Assembly: GCA_024349245.1 (NCBI GenBank)
Contig: JALDNG010000038.1
Location: 434,001 to 498,000 of the forward strand
Source of the DNA: Neodontobutis hainanensis
Taxonomy: Eukaryota > Chordata > Actinopteri > Gobiiformes > Odontobutidae
Length of the DNA: 64,000 nucleotides
Reading direction: 5' to 3'
Below, piece by piece: positions 33,986 through 46,917 of this stretch. A program made the translations under genes and the position numbers. The notes beneath the pieces were generated by a model that did no database searches, had not been told where the DNA came from, and was given only the letters and a program-made list of their open reading frames with translations. Position 1 is the stretch's first letter; each line of letters begins with the position of its first letter.

Positions 33986-36900
33986 CAAGCGTTTGTATAT
34001 TTTTTTCCTTTTACTTTTATTTTGCCTCTTTGTTTAGTTTTTTCAATTTTTCTATACTACTATGAAAACGTCTTTACAACTGATGACCAGAATCAAACCA
34101 CTACCAAGCTATTCGGATATTGAAGACCTTGCACCTCTTGTAAATATTGTGGAACGGCCAAAAATGACATTAGAAAGCGACAGGTTTGTTCGTCAAAGCT
34201 GGATGGCTACAGGATGTCTCCATTAAGGCTGCATTGAGCATGTGCAATGGACCACCAAGCCTGAAAACCAACATGTTTTTTGCTACTTTGAACTAAATAT
34301 TGTGCTCTATTGAAGTGAAGAAAAACAAGACATTGAGAATGGAGGTTGGAAAAACTTTAATGAACAACTTTGATTTGAATAGTTATATGTTTAATCATCT
34401 TTAAAATCATAAATTGGACTTATCTTTGGATGTATATTTTGTAAATGGTTAAAAAATCATCTTAAAAATTCAATTGGTGATGGACTACATAAACCAGAAA
34501 CTTTACCTGGAAATCAATGGCAGCCATGTTTTATTCACTAGGCTAGGTGTTTGCGGTTTGGTATGTGTTGACCCAAGTGCGGTGCTCCATGACAAGCTTT
34601 CTACATTAAAATCCAGAGAGGCCCTGAGTGATTGATAGCTGGGGCACCGGCCTCTGGTTTTGTGAATCAGGTTGCCGCCGAGGTAGGTTTACAACACCTC
34701 GTAAATCAGAATCTTGTGTAATGCCCCAGTGGCAAAGACAAATGCTATTGTGACTTTCTCAAGTGCAATTGAAGTACTTTTCCAAACTGTGACTGGCATG
34801 TATACACACTTGCATATGCATGCTTCAAAAATGGTTTACAACTTTCCTCTTTGTCAAAATGTTGTTTGTGTTAAAAAAGAAAAGGAAATGCCACAATGCA
34901 CAAAGTAGAAGTAGTGAGATGTTTTTTTTAGACTACCTCTATGTTTCTAGTAAGAGTTTGTTAAAAGAGTGGAAAAATATATTACGGCTGTGTTGTATTT
35001 AAAAAACTTATAGTTGAACTGCTTTAAAAAAAAAGCAGATACCAAGGTCATGTGCAAAAGTTTTCTTTCTTTTTAATTGGCAGAATAGTAGCGCAATAGC
35101 CTGCAATGAAAAAATCAATATAACTTTCAAAGAGTTTTTGATGAATCATCAAGAATGGTCCTGTCAGATACAAAGCTTTATTTCACTCTTTAGTTAGCTC
35201 AGTAGGTTAGATATAGATTTAATTGGACACACTTGTTTGAGGTAGGATAACTAGCTCTTCATTAATGCTTAGGAAAATGTTAAATTGCAGTGCAAACAAT
35301 AGGAACTGATAAAAGTAAAAGTAGAGTAGTAGAGCTCAGAGTAAAGTAGAGCACATGTACTTTGTAGTATAACACATATGAGACCTTGGATTACCAGCAG
35401 TACTTGAGCTCAAATGCAGAGTGGGTTTGTGCCATGCACTTGTGGATACATTAGTCTATTGCTGCATTAGATCAAGTAGCACTTACCTTCACAACTAGTT
35501 CCACGTTTATCTAAAATGGGGTGGGCTTTATCCAATGCTTTATTACTCTGATTGGCTGTGGTTAGCACTCGTGCTTCAAAGCAAGAAAGGCCCCCCATGT
35601 ATGCGTAGGATTCCTGTGGTTCCCCCGAAGCGCCCGCCCCTCCCCAAAATAGGACCAGGACTCCTCTGCATAAGAGCTCATTAGCTATTGAATCCCTGGG
35701 GTACTTCTCATCTCATTTCTGTTAAAACAAATATTCATGTTTATCAGAGGTTGGATGTACTTGACACTATGCTGCTCACTACCTACAATCAGATGTATTT
35801 ATTTTTTAATCTTTCAAGGCTAGACCGGGTAACTCAAAGTGCTTTCAGGAAAAAAATCAATCTAAACAGAGATATACTTTTTTCACATGACAGTATGCTG
35901 CAATACACAAAATGACATCATATTTCTCCATTAACCATTCTTTTTTGAGGAACTAAACTGACCAATGACCATCAAAGACTATCCATAGGTGCACCATACA
36001 ACCCACTTAATCCCACAGTAGAAGCAGGAGTGCATTTCAAATGGGAGCTACTTTCTCACTTTATCTCTCAGCAGCATGAAAATGGATTTTATATTGCGTA
36101 GTACAACATGGCCTCAGTATATTTTCACCTCTAAGCTCTCCGCTGAGCTCCCTGTCTGTGATAAGGTTTTGTTTTGCACAATGCGTCACAATGTGTTTAG
36201 AATACTTGCTTTTGAAATTGAAGCTCTTGTACTTTTTATACATGTTTACTGTTTTATGCTATGTGCCAATCTCAAGAGAGAAGCAAAAGATTATGAAGAA
36301 AGAGGGAAAAGTGCTTATTTAACAATGTATTTTTTGATTAAAAGATGGTTAAATGCTGTAAATATTTGTAAAAACTCAAAGAGGGAAAAACAGGATGCAC
36401 ATGTATATAGCCACATTCCTGTTGTTTTCTTGGTAAAACCGGTAGCCTCATTTTTCTGTGTTGACGTGGGTCCTGTTCAGACCTGGCATTGAAATGTGTC
36501 ACGAGTCGTCATTTATGGTGAAGGCCAGTCTAAAGCCCTTTTCACACATGCACCTCGTACTCTCCACAGCTGTTTGTATTACTTTCTAGTGTTTGGTACT
36601 GTTTGAATAAATGTAGTTTCTATAATTAGCTTTATGTTAGCTCGGTCAAGGGAATTTAGCCTCATCCTCCCTCTTACCTTCCTACTCCCCTCAGTAAAAC
36701 CACAAACACAAACAAATGTCAGGTAGAATGTGTGAAAAGGGCTTACGTTTACATGAAGTTACAGGTTAAAAAAAAGAAAATATTATTATTATTGTGTGAG
36801 TTCAGCCAAAAACAAATGTATGCTTAATATTGCCCAAATTATTTTTTAAGTCAATGGCAAATGTTTTTTTGGAAAGAAGTAGTATTTTAACCCATTAGTG

Positions 36901-38879
36901 TTTTGTCAGTTCTTTTTTTGTTAAAGAAAAAACACTGTCATACATTTAAAAAAGCTGAAATATTTGCACATTTGTGACACAGAACGACTAGCGCTGACAC
37001 TTTGACAACAAAAAACAAACAAAAAAAAAAAAACAAATCATCATCAAGTCACGGTCTGAACAAGGCCAGCATTTTATCTCTGAGCCATCTCTGAGCAAAA
37101 TAAATTTCCTCAGGTTTCACAAGATGCATTTAAAATACATTCATATGCTGCTGTAGTCGATGCTGAAACTGTTTGTTTGGCTTTATTTTGCCATAATTGA
37201 TTGCCTTTCATTGCAACAATCAGGGATATTGTTATTTATACACATTGTAGAGCCTATATTACAAAGTCACCCCATGTGTCATTTTTTTCTTGCCTCAAAC
37301 AGTGAACTACAATCAAAAACCTGCTGCGTTTTGTTTTTTTGTGTAGCTTTTAGATTCACAGAGTGCGTAAAAACAGGTATTTTTCCATTGTTTTTGTGAC
37401 GGCACAGATTGTGTTTACTGTGAAAACCTGTTGCTTTTGCCTTATTTAAATTTGTTGCACTGTGACGTGATCGGCGAATGTTTCCTCTATGACTACACTG
37501 TAAAAAATAATACAAGCTTTCTATGTGACAGAGGTGCAGAGCCACATTAAAAGAGGTAAATATGGACATTGCGAGAATAGTCTGTAATGATACAAAGAAT
37601 AAATCTGTACTCAAGGTTTGGATCATTAGTTCTAAATTGATTACCAATAGCATTCAGAGTGTGAGAGCACATTTTATTAGCTACATATCTCATTTTTACC
37701 AACACACTTTTAACATTTTCAGTTCTGACCTCTTGACATGCTCACAGATACTTTTCATTAACAACCATTTTTCTTCGGCTATTGTCTAGTTGGCCTTCCA
37801 TCAGAAATACCAAGATCATTATACTCCACATTCTGAATAATAGCCTTAAGAATAAAACAATAAAATGTAGTAATGTCAGTCCATGTCTTTCAGTGTGGCC
37901 CTAAAACTCTGTCACAATTATGTTTCTTGCCTTATTAATTCATTTACTTTAAAACTTGAAACGTCTGAATACGAACAGTTTATTGTTCTTTTAAAGCCTT
38001 GCCTTGGTTTGGTGTTAAGATGTTGTTTGCTCAAACTGTGAACCACTGCAGCAACTTAATAAACCATGAAGCCACCTCAAAACAACTCAATTTGTCATTG
38101 TTTTCCTCCTATAGCTTTTAAACAACTTTTCTGGTAAAATATATAGAGAAAAAAAACAAGAACAAGAAATAGCATTATCTCCAGAATGGAAGTGCACTAA
38201 AGTAGAATGTACATTATAATGCATGGCATTTACAGAGAGAAGGTTAGTTACAGTTCGGTTTATTTCCCAGTGCATTTAAGAGTATAATGACGGCCGACGG
38301 CCCATTTAGAAACATGTCTTGTGTCTGATCCAGCGGAATGGGTTTGGATTTTTGTCATCAGCAGGTTTGTCCCCAGGAGGATGCTGCAGTGTATCCTCGC
38401 TCATGTCTCCTACAGATGTCTCCTTCATCTTCTCTCCTCTGTCCTCAGTGCAGCATTAAGACATATGTCACAGTGGGAAAGGCTGCACACAGCCAAATGA
38501 GACGTGAGTGTTTAGATTATACACTACTAAAAAGGTGGAATTGACTTGTTTTCACATCCCTTAAGCTTACGAACATTCCCGAGTCTGTGCAAGACTATCT
38601 GATTCATTCTGTGTGAGATAACACTTCCTACATACAGTATGTTGCCTTTGAGTGAGCAGTTCTTAAATACAACTTCAATCTGCAAACAATGGGCCTCATT
38701 CATAAAGCCTGACATTTCTTCTTAGGCCCTATAAAGTTTTCTGGCATCCACCAACTTTGGTCCCTTAGAAACATATTTTCTTCTAAAAAGGGGACACATT
38801 TTATGGCTACTTAAGTTTAGAATCTAAACCAAAGTGCAACAGGTGGAAATGGACTCGGCTCTCTCAGACAAGATGACTA
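33986..38879. other. Gene-free stretch
   Basis: No gene, RNA gene or named transposon recognised. Open frames (up to 138 codons, 36076-36492) have no domain and overlap others on the opposite strand. Confidence 0.4.
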
Positions 38880-39165
38880 CCAACATCGGCTTCCCCCAAA
38901 CGATGTGTTCTGTCTCCACACAAACAGCGGCACCAGCTCCAGCCTGGAAGACACCCAGCTCTGATCACTCTGCTCTGGGAGGAGGAGTTTAAACACGGTC
39001 CTGTTCTGGAAGAGTTTACCTCCTGGAGTCTCATCTCCTCCTAAATCCACCCAACACAAAGGACACACACTGTTCCATCGTCATTAAAGAAGAACCCATT
39101 GAGTCTGTCACTGGGCACAAATATCTGGATGTGGTCTTAGATCAGCAAACAGCAAAAATCTTTTA
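38880..39165 (+). pseudogene. LINE reverse transcriptase fragment
   Basis: One frame reads SGTSSSLEDTQL, LITLLWEEEFKHGPVLEEFT and SW. Another, just downstream, reads SIVIKEEPIESVTGHKYLDV and VLDQ. Both resemble the thumb-side RT region of fish non-LTR elements (ALISLL...E..HGPVLEEF..WC, then V.IKG..VE.V..YKYLGTVID). There is a frameshift between them and no remaining catalytic block. This is a different LINE family from the L2 at 6936-8345. Confidence 0.6.
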
Positions 39166-40567
39166 TTACCAAACATCTACTGTTCAGTGCATTCACTTCC
39201 TTCAGGTCGAGGACCTGCCACCACCCACCCAACCATCCAGGTGACTAGCCTATACTTGACACATTTTTAAATACCAGTCACAGCACAATTTATTTTTTAA
39301 CAAGCAATAATGGTAGCTATTTTGTTGCATCTATGGTTAATGAATTGGTATTTGCTGAAGGGAGGGGGCCTGGTCAAGCCTGCTGCTTTTTATCTTAGTA
39401 CATTGGATTTAAATTAAGCTTAGGGTCTTGTACTGTGTTTTTTAAGAGTCAATTACTTTATTGTGCCACATGTGCTTTACGATTTCCTGTGGGACAAGTA
39501 AAACCACCTGCGGAGATACTTCTGACAGCTTTAATTGGAGAAAAGGTGACATAGTTCCAATCTTCTAATGCTGTGGTTATACTGGATTACATTAATGAGC
39601 AGAGTGGTAGTTTTCTCTAGCTTCTACAGTGTTTAAACTGGAAAAGCTGTCATATACTGACACTGAACAAGAAATTATTTAAAGAAACCTTGCAGGTTTC
39701 CCTCCCACACCGTCGTTCTTCAAAGACAAGCTGTTGGAAAGAGGGAGTTTTCTAACCTTGTGTACTTTGTTGAGTCGACTAATCATGACCTGTCGCTTTG
39801 TTTTGAGTCATAAAGGACAGAAGACAATTTTAGTCATTATGTGCTTTTTTTAAATTTTTTTTATTTATTTGTTTTTTTGTTAAGTGAATAATCTTTGGGG
39901 CTTTCGAGAAGCAGCTTGGCCTCATCAAAACCTGTTTCAGAAGATGTTCATGTGAAGTTAGTCAGGATTCTAGCCTTTTTTTCAGACCCTACTCTGGAGA
40001 AAGGATCCTGCTGATTGGGAGCTCCAAACCAAATCTTCAGCTGTGAAAGCTCCAAACAGCTGCTTTTGGGTTTTGGTTCAGACCAAACTGAACCAAAGGC
40101 GTTGTTCGTTTGTTTTGTATAAGTGTGTTCGACAATAGATCGGACTGTTGTCAGATTAGATTGAAACCAAAGTTGCTGAACCTAATGAAAACTGCAAAAC
40201 ATTTTGAGTTCTATCAGGTCTATTTCTCAAAGTTATACAAATTGAAGAAGAGTTGGTTATCCAAATGTACTCTAAAGCCTTTTCCACAATGAACCTTTAC
40301 ATAATCCAATAAAGGTTTAAAGCACAAACAGGAAAAAAAGGTCTCTAAACAAAAGCAGGTTGGGGTTTCTTTATTTGCAGTAAACACATGTTCAGTTTAT
40401 TTAAAAAGAGTCTTGTTGACACACGTTAAAACATCATTCTGTAAGCAGGCTGTTTTCTAGAAGTGTATTTTATTTTGACTTTATAATTTAAAGTTTTCTA
40501 TATGCCATTTTTATTTTATTGTTTAGTATTTTATTAACGTTTGCTCAGACCAGCTTGATCAGACCCC
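39166..40567. other. Non-coding stretch
   Basis: Nothing recognised. Confidence 0.4.
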
Positions 40568-40572
40568 AGAAC

Positions 40573-40949
40573 TGTCATGTCCCAACCTCGTGTCTGTTGT
40601 ATGTTTTGTAGTTGACTTCCTGTGTCTTATTGTGAAGTGTCTCACCCCTGCCTGAATGTCAGATTGCCTTCCTGCCCTTGTGTCTTTCCCTCCTTTGTGA
40701 TTGCCTGCTCCGCCCTTAATGTGCTCCACCTGTGTCTCATTGTGTTCCCTTTATAGTCTGTGTGCTTTCCCCTGTCCGGTGCTGGATTGTATCGTCAAGT
40801 TGTAATCCACAAGTTTGTAATCGCTATCATTGTGTTTTGGTAGTCAGTGTTTCCTTGTGTGTTTGGATTAAACCCTTTCAACCATCTCCCTCGTGTGGGT
40901 CTGCACAGTGAGTCCTTCTGCCTAGTCCTGAAAAGTTGTGTTCCTGACA
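40573..40949 (+). mobile_element. Solo LTR with 5-bp target-site duplication
   Basis: The 377-bp unit begins TGTCATGTCCC and ends TTCCTGACA, giving the TGTCA/TGACA inverted ends of an LTR. It is flanked on both sides by agaac (40568-40572 and 40950-40954), a perfect 5-bp duplication. Inside are a TATA-like tttatag (about 40750) and an ATTAAA near 40868. No internal retroelement sequence follows, so it arose by LTR-LTR recombination. A related LTR lies at 45617-46078. Confidence 0.88.
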
Positions 40950-40954
40950 AGAAC

Positions 40955-41968
40955 ATGTATTTATACATTAGAGTTTGATAAATATTAACAAGTCAGTGTG
41001 TCATGATATGAACATGCCTGTAGATATTATAGCAGTTTTTTTTGTTGTATAACACAATGTACTTTCAAACCGAACACCTCAAAATCGCTTGGAGCAGAAA
41101 TCACAGCTTATTTTTGCTTTTTTTTTTTTTTTTTTTTTTTTCTTCCAAATGGGCTGCAGCTGTGACACGAGTTTTTAAGTTTCTTTTAAATTCCTGAAAT
41201 ACCAAATGTATTAACTTCTGATGGAAACACATTTTATTTTCTCTGATCAACCAAAGAAAATGATGTTTTGAAAAGGAAAGTGAAGGACAATTAAGGTTTT
41301 TTTTTTTTTCTTCTGTCAAGGCCCCATTGTGGGTCCAGAGGGGACGAGCGTGATCTTGAGGAAAAACCTCCAGCATCTGTGGCATGATAATAATGACTCA
41401 CTGTTTCTTAATTGTTTATCAGAGCGATGACACACAGCCAAGATGGCGGTGAGAATACAACGACCCAGATTAAATAATGGTTTAATAATCACGGCGTACA
41501 CAGGGGTTGTGAATAACAGCTTAAAAGAAAGACCTCTGAGGAAAGTCTCATCAGAAAGTGTGATATAAAATTTGAATAGAGTCTATAAATAAAATCTAAA
41601 ATAAGTTGTCAATCTGGTTGTACTTATTTTAAAAATTCTTGTTTCATGGAGTGCATTTACAGATCTCAGAATCAGAGTTGTGTTAAGCTTTATAATGTTT
41701 TTTGTCACTTTTTGCTGACAGCTGGTGGTAATTTTGGCTGGACGAGCAAAGAAATGCATTATAGCTGTTATGTTCTCACTGTAGTAACATCACATTCGGG
41801 ACCAAGCCCTCTTTCAAAAAGACGATAAGTCCAAACTCCTGAAAAGGAATAAGTTCTGTGAGCCTAACCTGGTCTCTTTTCTTCACCTACTCTGAGTTTT
41901 ACTGAAAGAGTGCTCTCATTTATAGCAAAAATGGTAAATTACATGCATTTATCTACTGCTACTACTAC
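40955..41968. other. Non-coding stretch with poly-T run
   Basis: A long T run at 41118-41141 may be the A tail of a minus-strand retroposon, but no body is recognisable. Otherwise nothing. Confidence 0.4.
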
Positions 41969-42205
41969 TTTTTTTTTTTTTTTTTTTTTATACCATGTTG
42001 CCACCCAAAGCTCATATTTCCATTCCCCCATCCACACACACATCCACACTTTGGCCACAGCTGCCCGGTGAGAGACACCAACAGCCACCCAAACATGCCA
42101 AAATCAGGAGGCGAGGTGGGCGAAGTGTCTTGCCCAAGGACACAGCGACAGTATGAACCGTGGCGAACAAGAGTCGAACCCCCTGCTGTTCGTCCTGAGC
42201 CACTG
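41969..42205 (-). mobile_element. tRNA-derived SINE with poly-A tail
   Basis: The minus strand carries gtggctcagg, B-box-like ggttcgact, then gtgtccttgggcaagacact and tttgggtggcaacatggtat, ending in a 21-base A run (T run 41969-41989 on plus). The shared gtgtccttgggcaagac body links it to the other SINEs here. The tail differs (poly-A in place of the L2-type tail), so it may be a different subfamily. Confidence 0.65.
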
Positions 42206-42710
42206 ACAACACATGTCAATGATTTCACTTGTAATACTTTAATATACAGTATATATTACTAACTTTAAAATTCTTGCTTAGTAGATGTCAGTGACTCATC
42301 AAAAAAAACTCACAGCACATCCTCTAAATGTTCCTCTGTGGTTTCTGTGAGTTATGTGCATTTAAGATATCATCTGGACAGAGACACAACACTTTAAATC
42401 GGATTACAAAAATATCTGTGTATGTGAAGCTGTATATGTCCAAAGCATTTGAGCCAGACTGGCTGTGACCTCAGGGAGACATTGTAAGAACAAGAGCACA
42501 ATGTAATGGCTCCTTCAGCTGGGTTTTGGAGAGATTTGTTGATGAGAGCCTTGTGCTATTGTGTTATTTTTTTCAGACAAATAATTAAACTAAAAGCCTT
42601 GTGATTGATGTCTGTCATTTCTTTTTAAAAAAATGTTGTAAATCTTTAATCACTTTCTTTTCTTTCCTATAAAAACCTATGTTATATTTTATTTCATTAT
42701 ATATATATAT

Positions 42711-42940
42711 TATTGTATTCATATAGCACTTTTCCACCTAGTAGGCACTCAAAGCGCTTTACGAGTGTCACAGCTGACCACTGGAGGCAAGGGGGTTAAG
42801 TCTCTTGCCCAAGGGCACAACAACAGTACTGTGGGGAGAGCGGGATGTTATGATGTTTTGGGATGTTTCGAGTGGGGATCGATCCACCCACCGGTCAGAC
42901 GAAGGACAGACACTCTACCTACTGAGCTACTGCCACCCAT
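42711..42940 (-). mobile_element. tRNA-derived SINE, L2-type tail
   Basis: On the minus strand: tgggtggcagtagctcagta, A box (tagctcagtaggtagag, 42913-42929), B box ggatcgatcc, gtgcccttgggcaagagact, then aaagcgctttgagtgcctac and gtggaaaagtgctatatgaa. It ends in an AT dinucleotide run. Same family as the SINE in gypsy copy 1. Confidence 0.85.
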
Positions 42941-43916
42941 CATTAGGCTCCTAAAAGAAGATCTCTTAGACTTGAACAAGTATTTGTGCTTTTAATAAAA
43001 TAAAAAAAAAGAAAAGACAATGTGTTACTGTCTGAATGGGCTTCCGGGGTCAATGCTAGTTTATCAACATATGACTCAGTGTACTTCTGTCGAGCTTTAC
43101 AGAACAGTGAAAGCCCTGAAGTATATGATGCTGTCTCTGAACAAACTAATGATGGTTTCACTCTCTTTATGTAGAAAAAAAATCAATTTACATAATGTTC
43201 ATGCAAGATCGTGTGCTGAAAAGGAAACATGAATATGCTTGTCCTCTCTGTGCTCAGCTTGTCCTCTAAAAGCAGTTGTACAAACAGAAACAGAAAGTAA
43301 TGGCTCCTTCTGCTCAGTCCTGTTGACTGTTTGTTTTTCAATCCAGACAGATGCAACAGAGAAACTTACCTCTCAATCTCTCAGATAATGTTCACTCAAC
43401 TGTTGTCCGTTCAATATAAGTTTATAATTAACAAATACTATCATTACAAAGTGGGTGTCCTGGGTTATACTGGGTTTGACTTTTGGTTGAATTAGCAATT
43501 AATAGTGCCTTAAACCATGAATAATAAACTATATGCATCCATGTTACTCACGATGACTCAGTTCAGTGACTCTGTACTTACTGCCCTGCTCTTGACTGTC
43601 CTCATCTAACTCTTCCAGGAGACTGCAGAGCTGCTCTCGCTGAAAGAGCCTCTTGTCTTGTCGTCTTACCTTCGCAAATAATGGCCAGATTGGACTCACA
43701 GTCACGGACACTGCGTTAGTTTTAATTAACACGACAAATTGAAATGTTAATCGTGTATGTGTTACGCCCCTGTTTCTAAAAGCAGCTATTCTCTTGGGCA
43801 AAAATGGCTGTGACAAGATTGCTTACCCTCTAATACAGTGCTTTAAAGCTCAAGGTCTGTAGTAATAGTATTTTGGGAAGTAATTAAACTTTATGCAAAA
43901 AAAGTTTTAAATTTGT
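42941..43916. other. Non-coding stretch
   Basis: Nothing recognised. Confidence 0.4.
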
Positions 43917-44031
43917 CTTTACCATTCATTTTGCTGTATGGCCCACTCTGGCTGCTATAATAAAACAAATGCTAGTTCCACATGTTAGTAGCTAAAACAA
44001 CGCTGTTTAAAATGATATGGCTTAACATTTT
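43917..44031 (+). repeat. 115-bp direct repeat, copy A
   Basis: ctttaccattcattttgctg through ggcttaacatttt. It is identical by eye, base for base, to 45424-45538. Flanks differ on both sides. Confidence 0.9.
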
Positions 44032-44284
44032 GCCACTGTCAGAGTGTCCTTGCCTCCAGTGATTGAGCATGGTTGTGTGAATGAGAGAGTTTTTGTGTGA
44101 GTAAAAGCTTTATGTTTGTGCTTGGTTTCATCAGCAGGAAGAACAAAACAAAAATGCAGCAATATTTAATGCTTTAAAGGCTCCCACATACATCCATTTC
44201 TCACAAAGATGTTTGATTGATTTTTATGCTGTGTGGTGTGGGTTGTCTATTTACCTGCAGGCCTTTCGTAATGACTGAGCCAAT

Positions 44285-44647
44285 AACCCTTTAAGCCAGA
44301 CAGAGGCTAAACTGGTTGTGATGTAGGTTTAATCATAAAAGTAAAACAACCGAGTACAGATGCTGGCAGAGGCTGGGCGCTGGTGATGGAGAACTGGAGT
44401 GGAAGGACTAGGAGCAGGGAAAGTGAAAACGCAGAAAAAACACGAAGAGCAAAAGAAATATACAGTAGGAGGCCTGAGGGTGTGTTCAGCACTGACAAAC
44501 TGGCAGGAGTGGAGTAAGGAACAGGCACTTGAACTGCCGCAGGTGATTCGAGGATAGTGCCACATCCAGGCGCTTCACTCAGAGACACAAGAGGGAAACA
44601 AAAATGGACAGGACAAAGGGAAAACAAAACTAGACTGGACTATGACA
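44285..44647 (-). mobile_element. LTR-like remnant
   Basis: Read on the minus strand it begins TGTCATAGTCCAG, is pyrimidine-rich, and has a gattaaacc poly(A)-like signal near its 3' end followed by cctctgtctggctt. This layout resembles the TGTCA-type LTRs nearby. The 3' end and target duplication are not visible. Confidence 0.35.
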
Positions 44648-44659
44648 GGGGCACTTAGA

Positions 44660-44779
44660 AAACATCCAATCCAATTATTTATTAAGCACTCACCTAAGTC
44701 AGGCCAAAGTGCTGTACATTGATAACCTGACTCTGCCTGTACCATCTGGAGGCTCCTGTTGAAAGTGTTTGCAAAAGGG
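44660..44779 (-). repeat. SINE/LINE tail-like piece next to an R-like fragment
   Basis: The minus strand gtacagcactttggcctgac and gtgcttaataaataa resemble an L2-type retroposon tail. At 44740-44779 taccatctgga...gaaagtgtttgcaaaaggg matches the first part of the ~196-bp repeats that flank gypsy copy 1. Confidence 0.45.
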
Positions 44780-45036
44780 CATTTAGGGGAGAGCGGGTGC
44801 AACATTTTTTATATTTTCTTAAATTTCTCAGAGACTGTGTTGGAAATCCTAGATTTGAATATGTTACAGCCACATCTGCCTGTTATCTGGCCCCACTGTT
44901 GAAACACGTGTACACAGTATAATTATAATTTTGACTTAAAATGCCAAACTGAAATGCCCAGTTGTTATTCGTTCATTAATACAAGTTGACAAATTTTGCA
45001 CTTTGTTTATTGTGAACAAACAAGTCTGTTACTAGT

Positions 45037-45330
45037 TTAAATTAACCTTATATGGACTGAGAGTAACGAATGAAAAAACACATTTTTGGTCAGCTGGAGG
45101 ACCCCAGAAACGAGACACGAGGCAGTTCTGGACAGATGGAAACACACAGCGGGTGAGCCAGAGGCAAATATATCAAAAGCGTGCGTCACATTACCGAACT
45201 GGACAGAATAATCTGGCAGAGTGGAGCAGAGTAGACCATGCTTTTGTAAAGAGATGATGAGGAGAGTGGAAGCAGGTGTGTCTCGTCTGCAGTCCTTGGA
45301 GAAGCGTCCCCTGCCACACAAAACCAGAAC
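45037..45330 (-). mobile_element. LTR-like remnant
   Basis: The minus strand is pyrimidine-rich (ctgctccactctgccagatt, attctgtccagttcggt), with the texture of the 3' half of fish LTRs. It has no defined ends. Weak call based on resemblance to the neighbouring elements. Confidence 0.3.
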
Positions 45331-45423
45331 ACTCAGTTTATTAATTCTGAATACAATCTGAACTAAACATGCCTAAAAAAATATGTTCTCTTAATGTATA
45401 AAATCCTGTTATGTTCTGGCAAG

Positions 45424-45538
45424 CTTTACCATTCATTTTGCTGTATGGCCCACTCTGGCTGCTATAATAAAACAAATGCTAGTTCCACATGTTAGTAGCT
45501 AAAACAACGCTGTTTAAAATGATATGGCTTAACATTTT
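45424..45538 (+). repeat. 115-bp direct repeat, copy B
   Basis: Identical by eye to 43917-44031, about 1.5 kb apart in the same orientation. Confidence 0.9.
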
Positions 45539-45616
45539 CTCACAAACAGTTTAGACAATAGAATTAAATTTCTGACGTTTGCATTAGAATGTGATTCTTG
45601 AGTTATTAGCAATGTT

Positions 45617-46078
45617 TGTCAGGTTTTATGTCCGTTTTATATTGTTTCCAGGTTGTATTGTATTTCATGGACTTTATTTTGATATGTCTTGCCCTTGTCT
45701 GTGTCTCTGCTTGACTTCCTGGTGTCTTTCCCTCCTGTGTGATTACCTGCTCCGCCCTAATGTGTTTCACCTGTCCCTTGTTGTCTGTGTCTATTTATAC
45801 CTGTTTGTCCTTCCCCTCAATACCAGGTCATTGTCCTTGTTACCCGTAAGTCTGGGCGCGGTTCATTTTGGCTCTTGTGAAAATGCCTAGTCTGTTGTGT
45901 TTTTGTATTTTTTTTATCTCTGGATTTTTGCCTGTTCTGTTCTGGGAGAGTTTTGGTTTTTGGGATTTTGTTGTATTCTTATGTTCGCCTTTAAATAAAT
46001 TTTTGTTCCATGTTTTATTCGGAGTCTGGGTTTCTGCATTGGTAGTCTTTTCCTGTTCCTGAGCCCTCGGCCATGACA
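45617..46078 (+). mobile_element. Second TGTCA-type LTR, probably solo
   Basis: 462 bp beginning TGTCAGG and ending CATGACA. It is flanked by atgtt and gtgtt, a 5-bp target duplication with one mismatch. It shares the gtgtctttccctcct, tgtgattacctgctccgccc and tatttatac segments with the solo LTR at 40573-40949, and has AAATAAA near 45994. No internal region on either side. Confidence 0.75.
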
Positions 46079-46917
46079 GTGTTACTGCCCCACAATGCAG
46101 CTGTTTCCAATCTTCCTGACTGCACTTATATACCTGGAGGCGATTGGATTAAATAAAATGCGTTACAATAATTAATTCCTGTTGTAATAAAAGCTTGAAC
46201 AACCATTTCAAAATGGTTCAGCCCATTGGTACAGATTTGTTGAAAACATTAGCAGTAATACTTGATAAAAGTGTAATTCCTTCAGCTGTTCAGTGTTCAT
46301 GTATTTGGTCATGTATTAAAAACCTCTCTTAATTTCTGCATTAATTGATGATTTCTTGTATCCTTAAGTGTTAGCAACGCAGTCCTTTACCACATGGTGC
46401 ACATACTTCTGATTAGTTGATTATCAATCACTGCTGTTCTTTTCAGCATCAATAGACCCTTAACTTGTTCCACAAATATCAGAATATAGTCCCGACATGA
46501 TCCTACAGAAACGTGAAAAAGAGACAAATGTGTAACAAAGCGCTGGAAATCTTGTTGTGAAGGTAACCCCAGTAAGAGTAGTTGGTGACTGCTGATGGAG
46601 ATCATAAAAAAATAAGAATAAAGATGCAAAAATCTAATAAATGCCATCTGGTGCTGTCCACTAAAGCAGCTGTTTCTGGCCTCGTGTGGGAGTGAGTGAC
46701 TAATACCGTATTATATATTGAAGCGCTGCCTCCTCGTTGCTGGGCTTTGTTGCTCTTTCTGTAATGGACAAAGCAGTTATGGCTATGAGCTTTTACAACA
46801 TCAACTAGTCACAACAGAGTGGGCTTTAAACTAAAACATACTGAAAGGTTCTTAGTGTAAATCAATACAGATGTCTCCGTTGCAACAGCACAACTGTCAA
46901 TACAGGTTTTTACCGGA
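46079..46917. other. Non-coding stretch
   Basis: Nothing recognised. Confidence 0.4.

Noticed and set aside
36076..36492. 138-codon plus-strand frame
   Set aside because: No domain, AT-rich composition, overlaps an opposite-strand frame; length is within chance for this window.
44307..44627. 106-codon minus-strand frame
   Set aside because: Low-complexity Ser/Pro/Leu translation of a pyrimidine-rich LTR-like sequence.
44036..44647. Full 612-bp LTR between TGTCA (44036) and TGACA (44647)
   Set aside because: Flanking bases show no target-site duplication and the left part has no LTR texture, so only the 44285-44647 remnant is kept.
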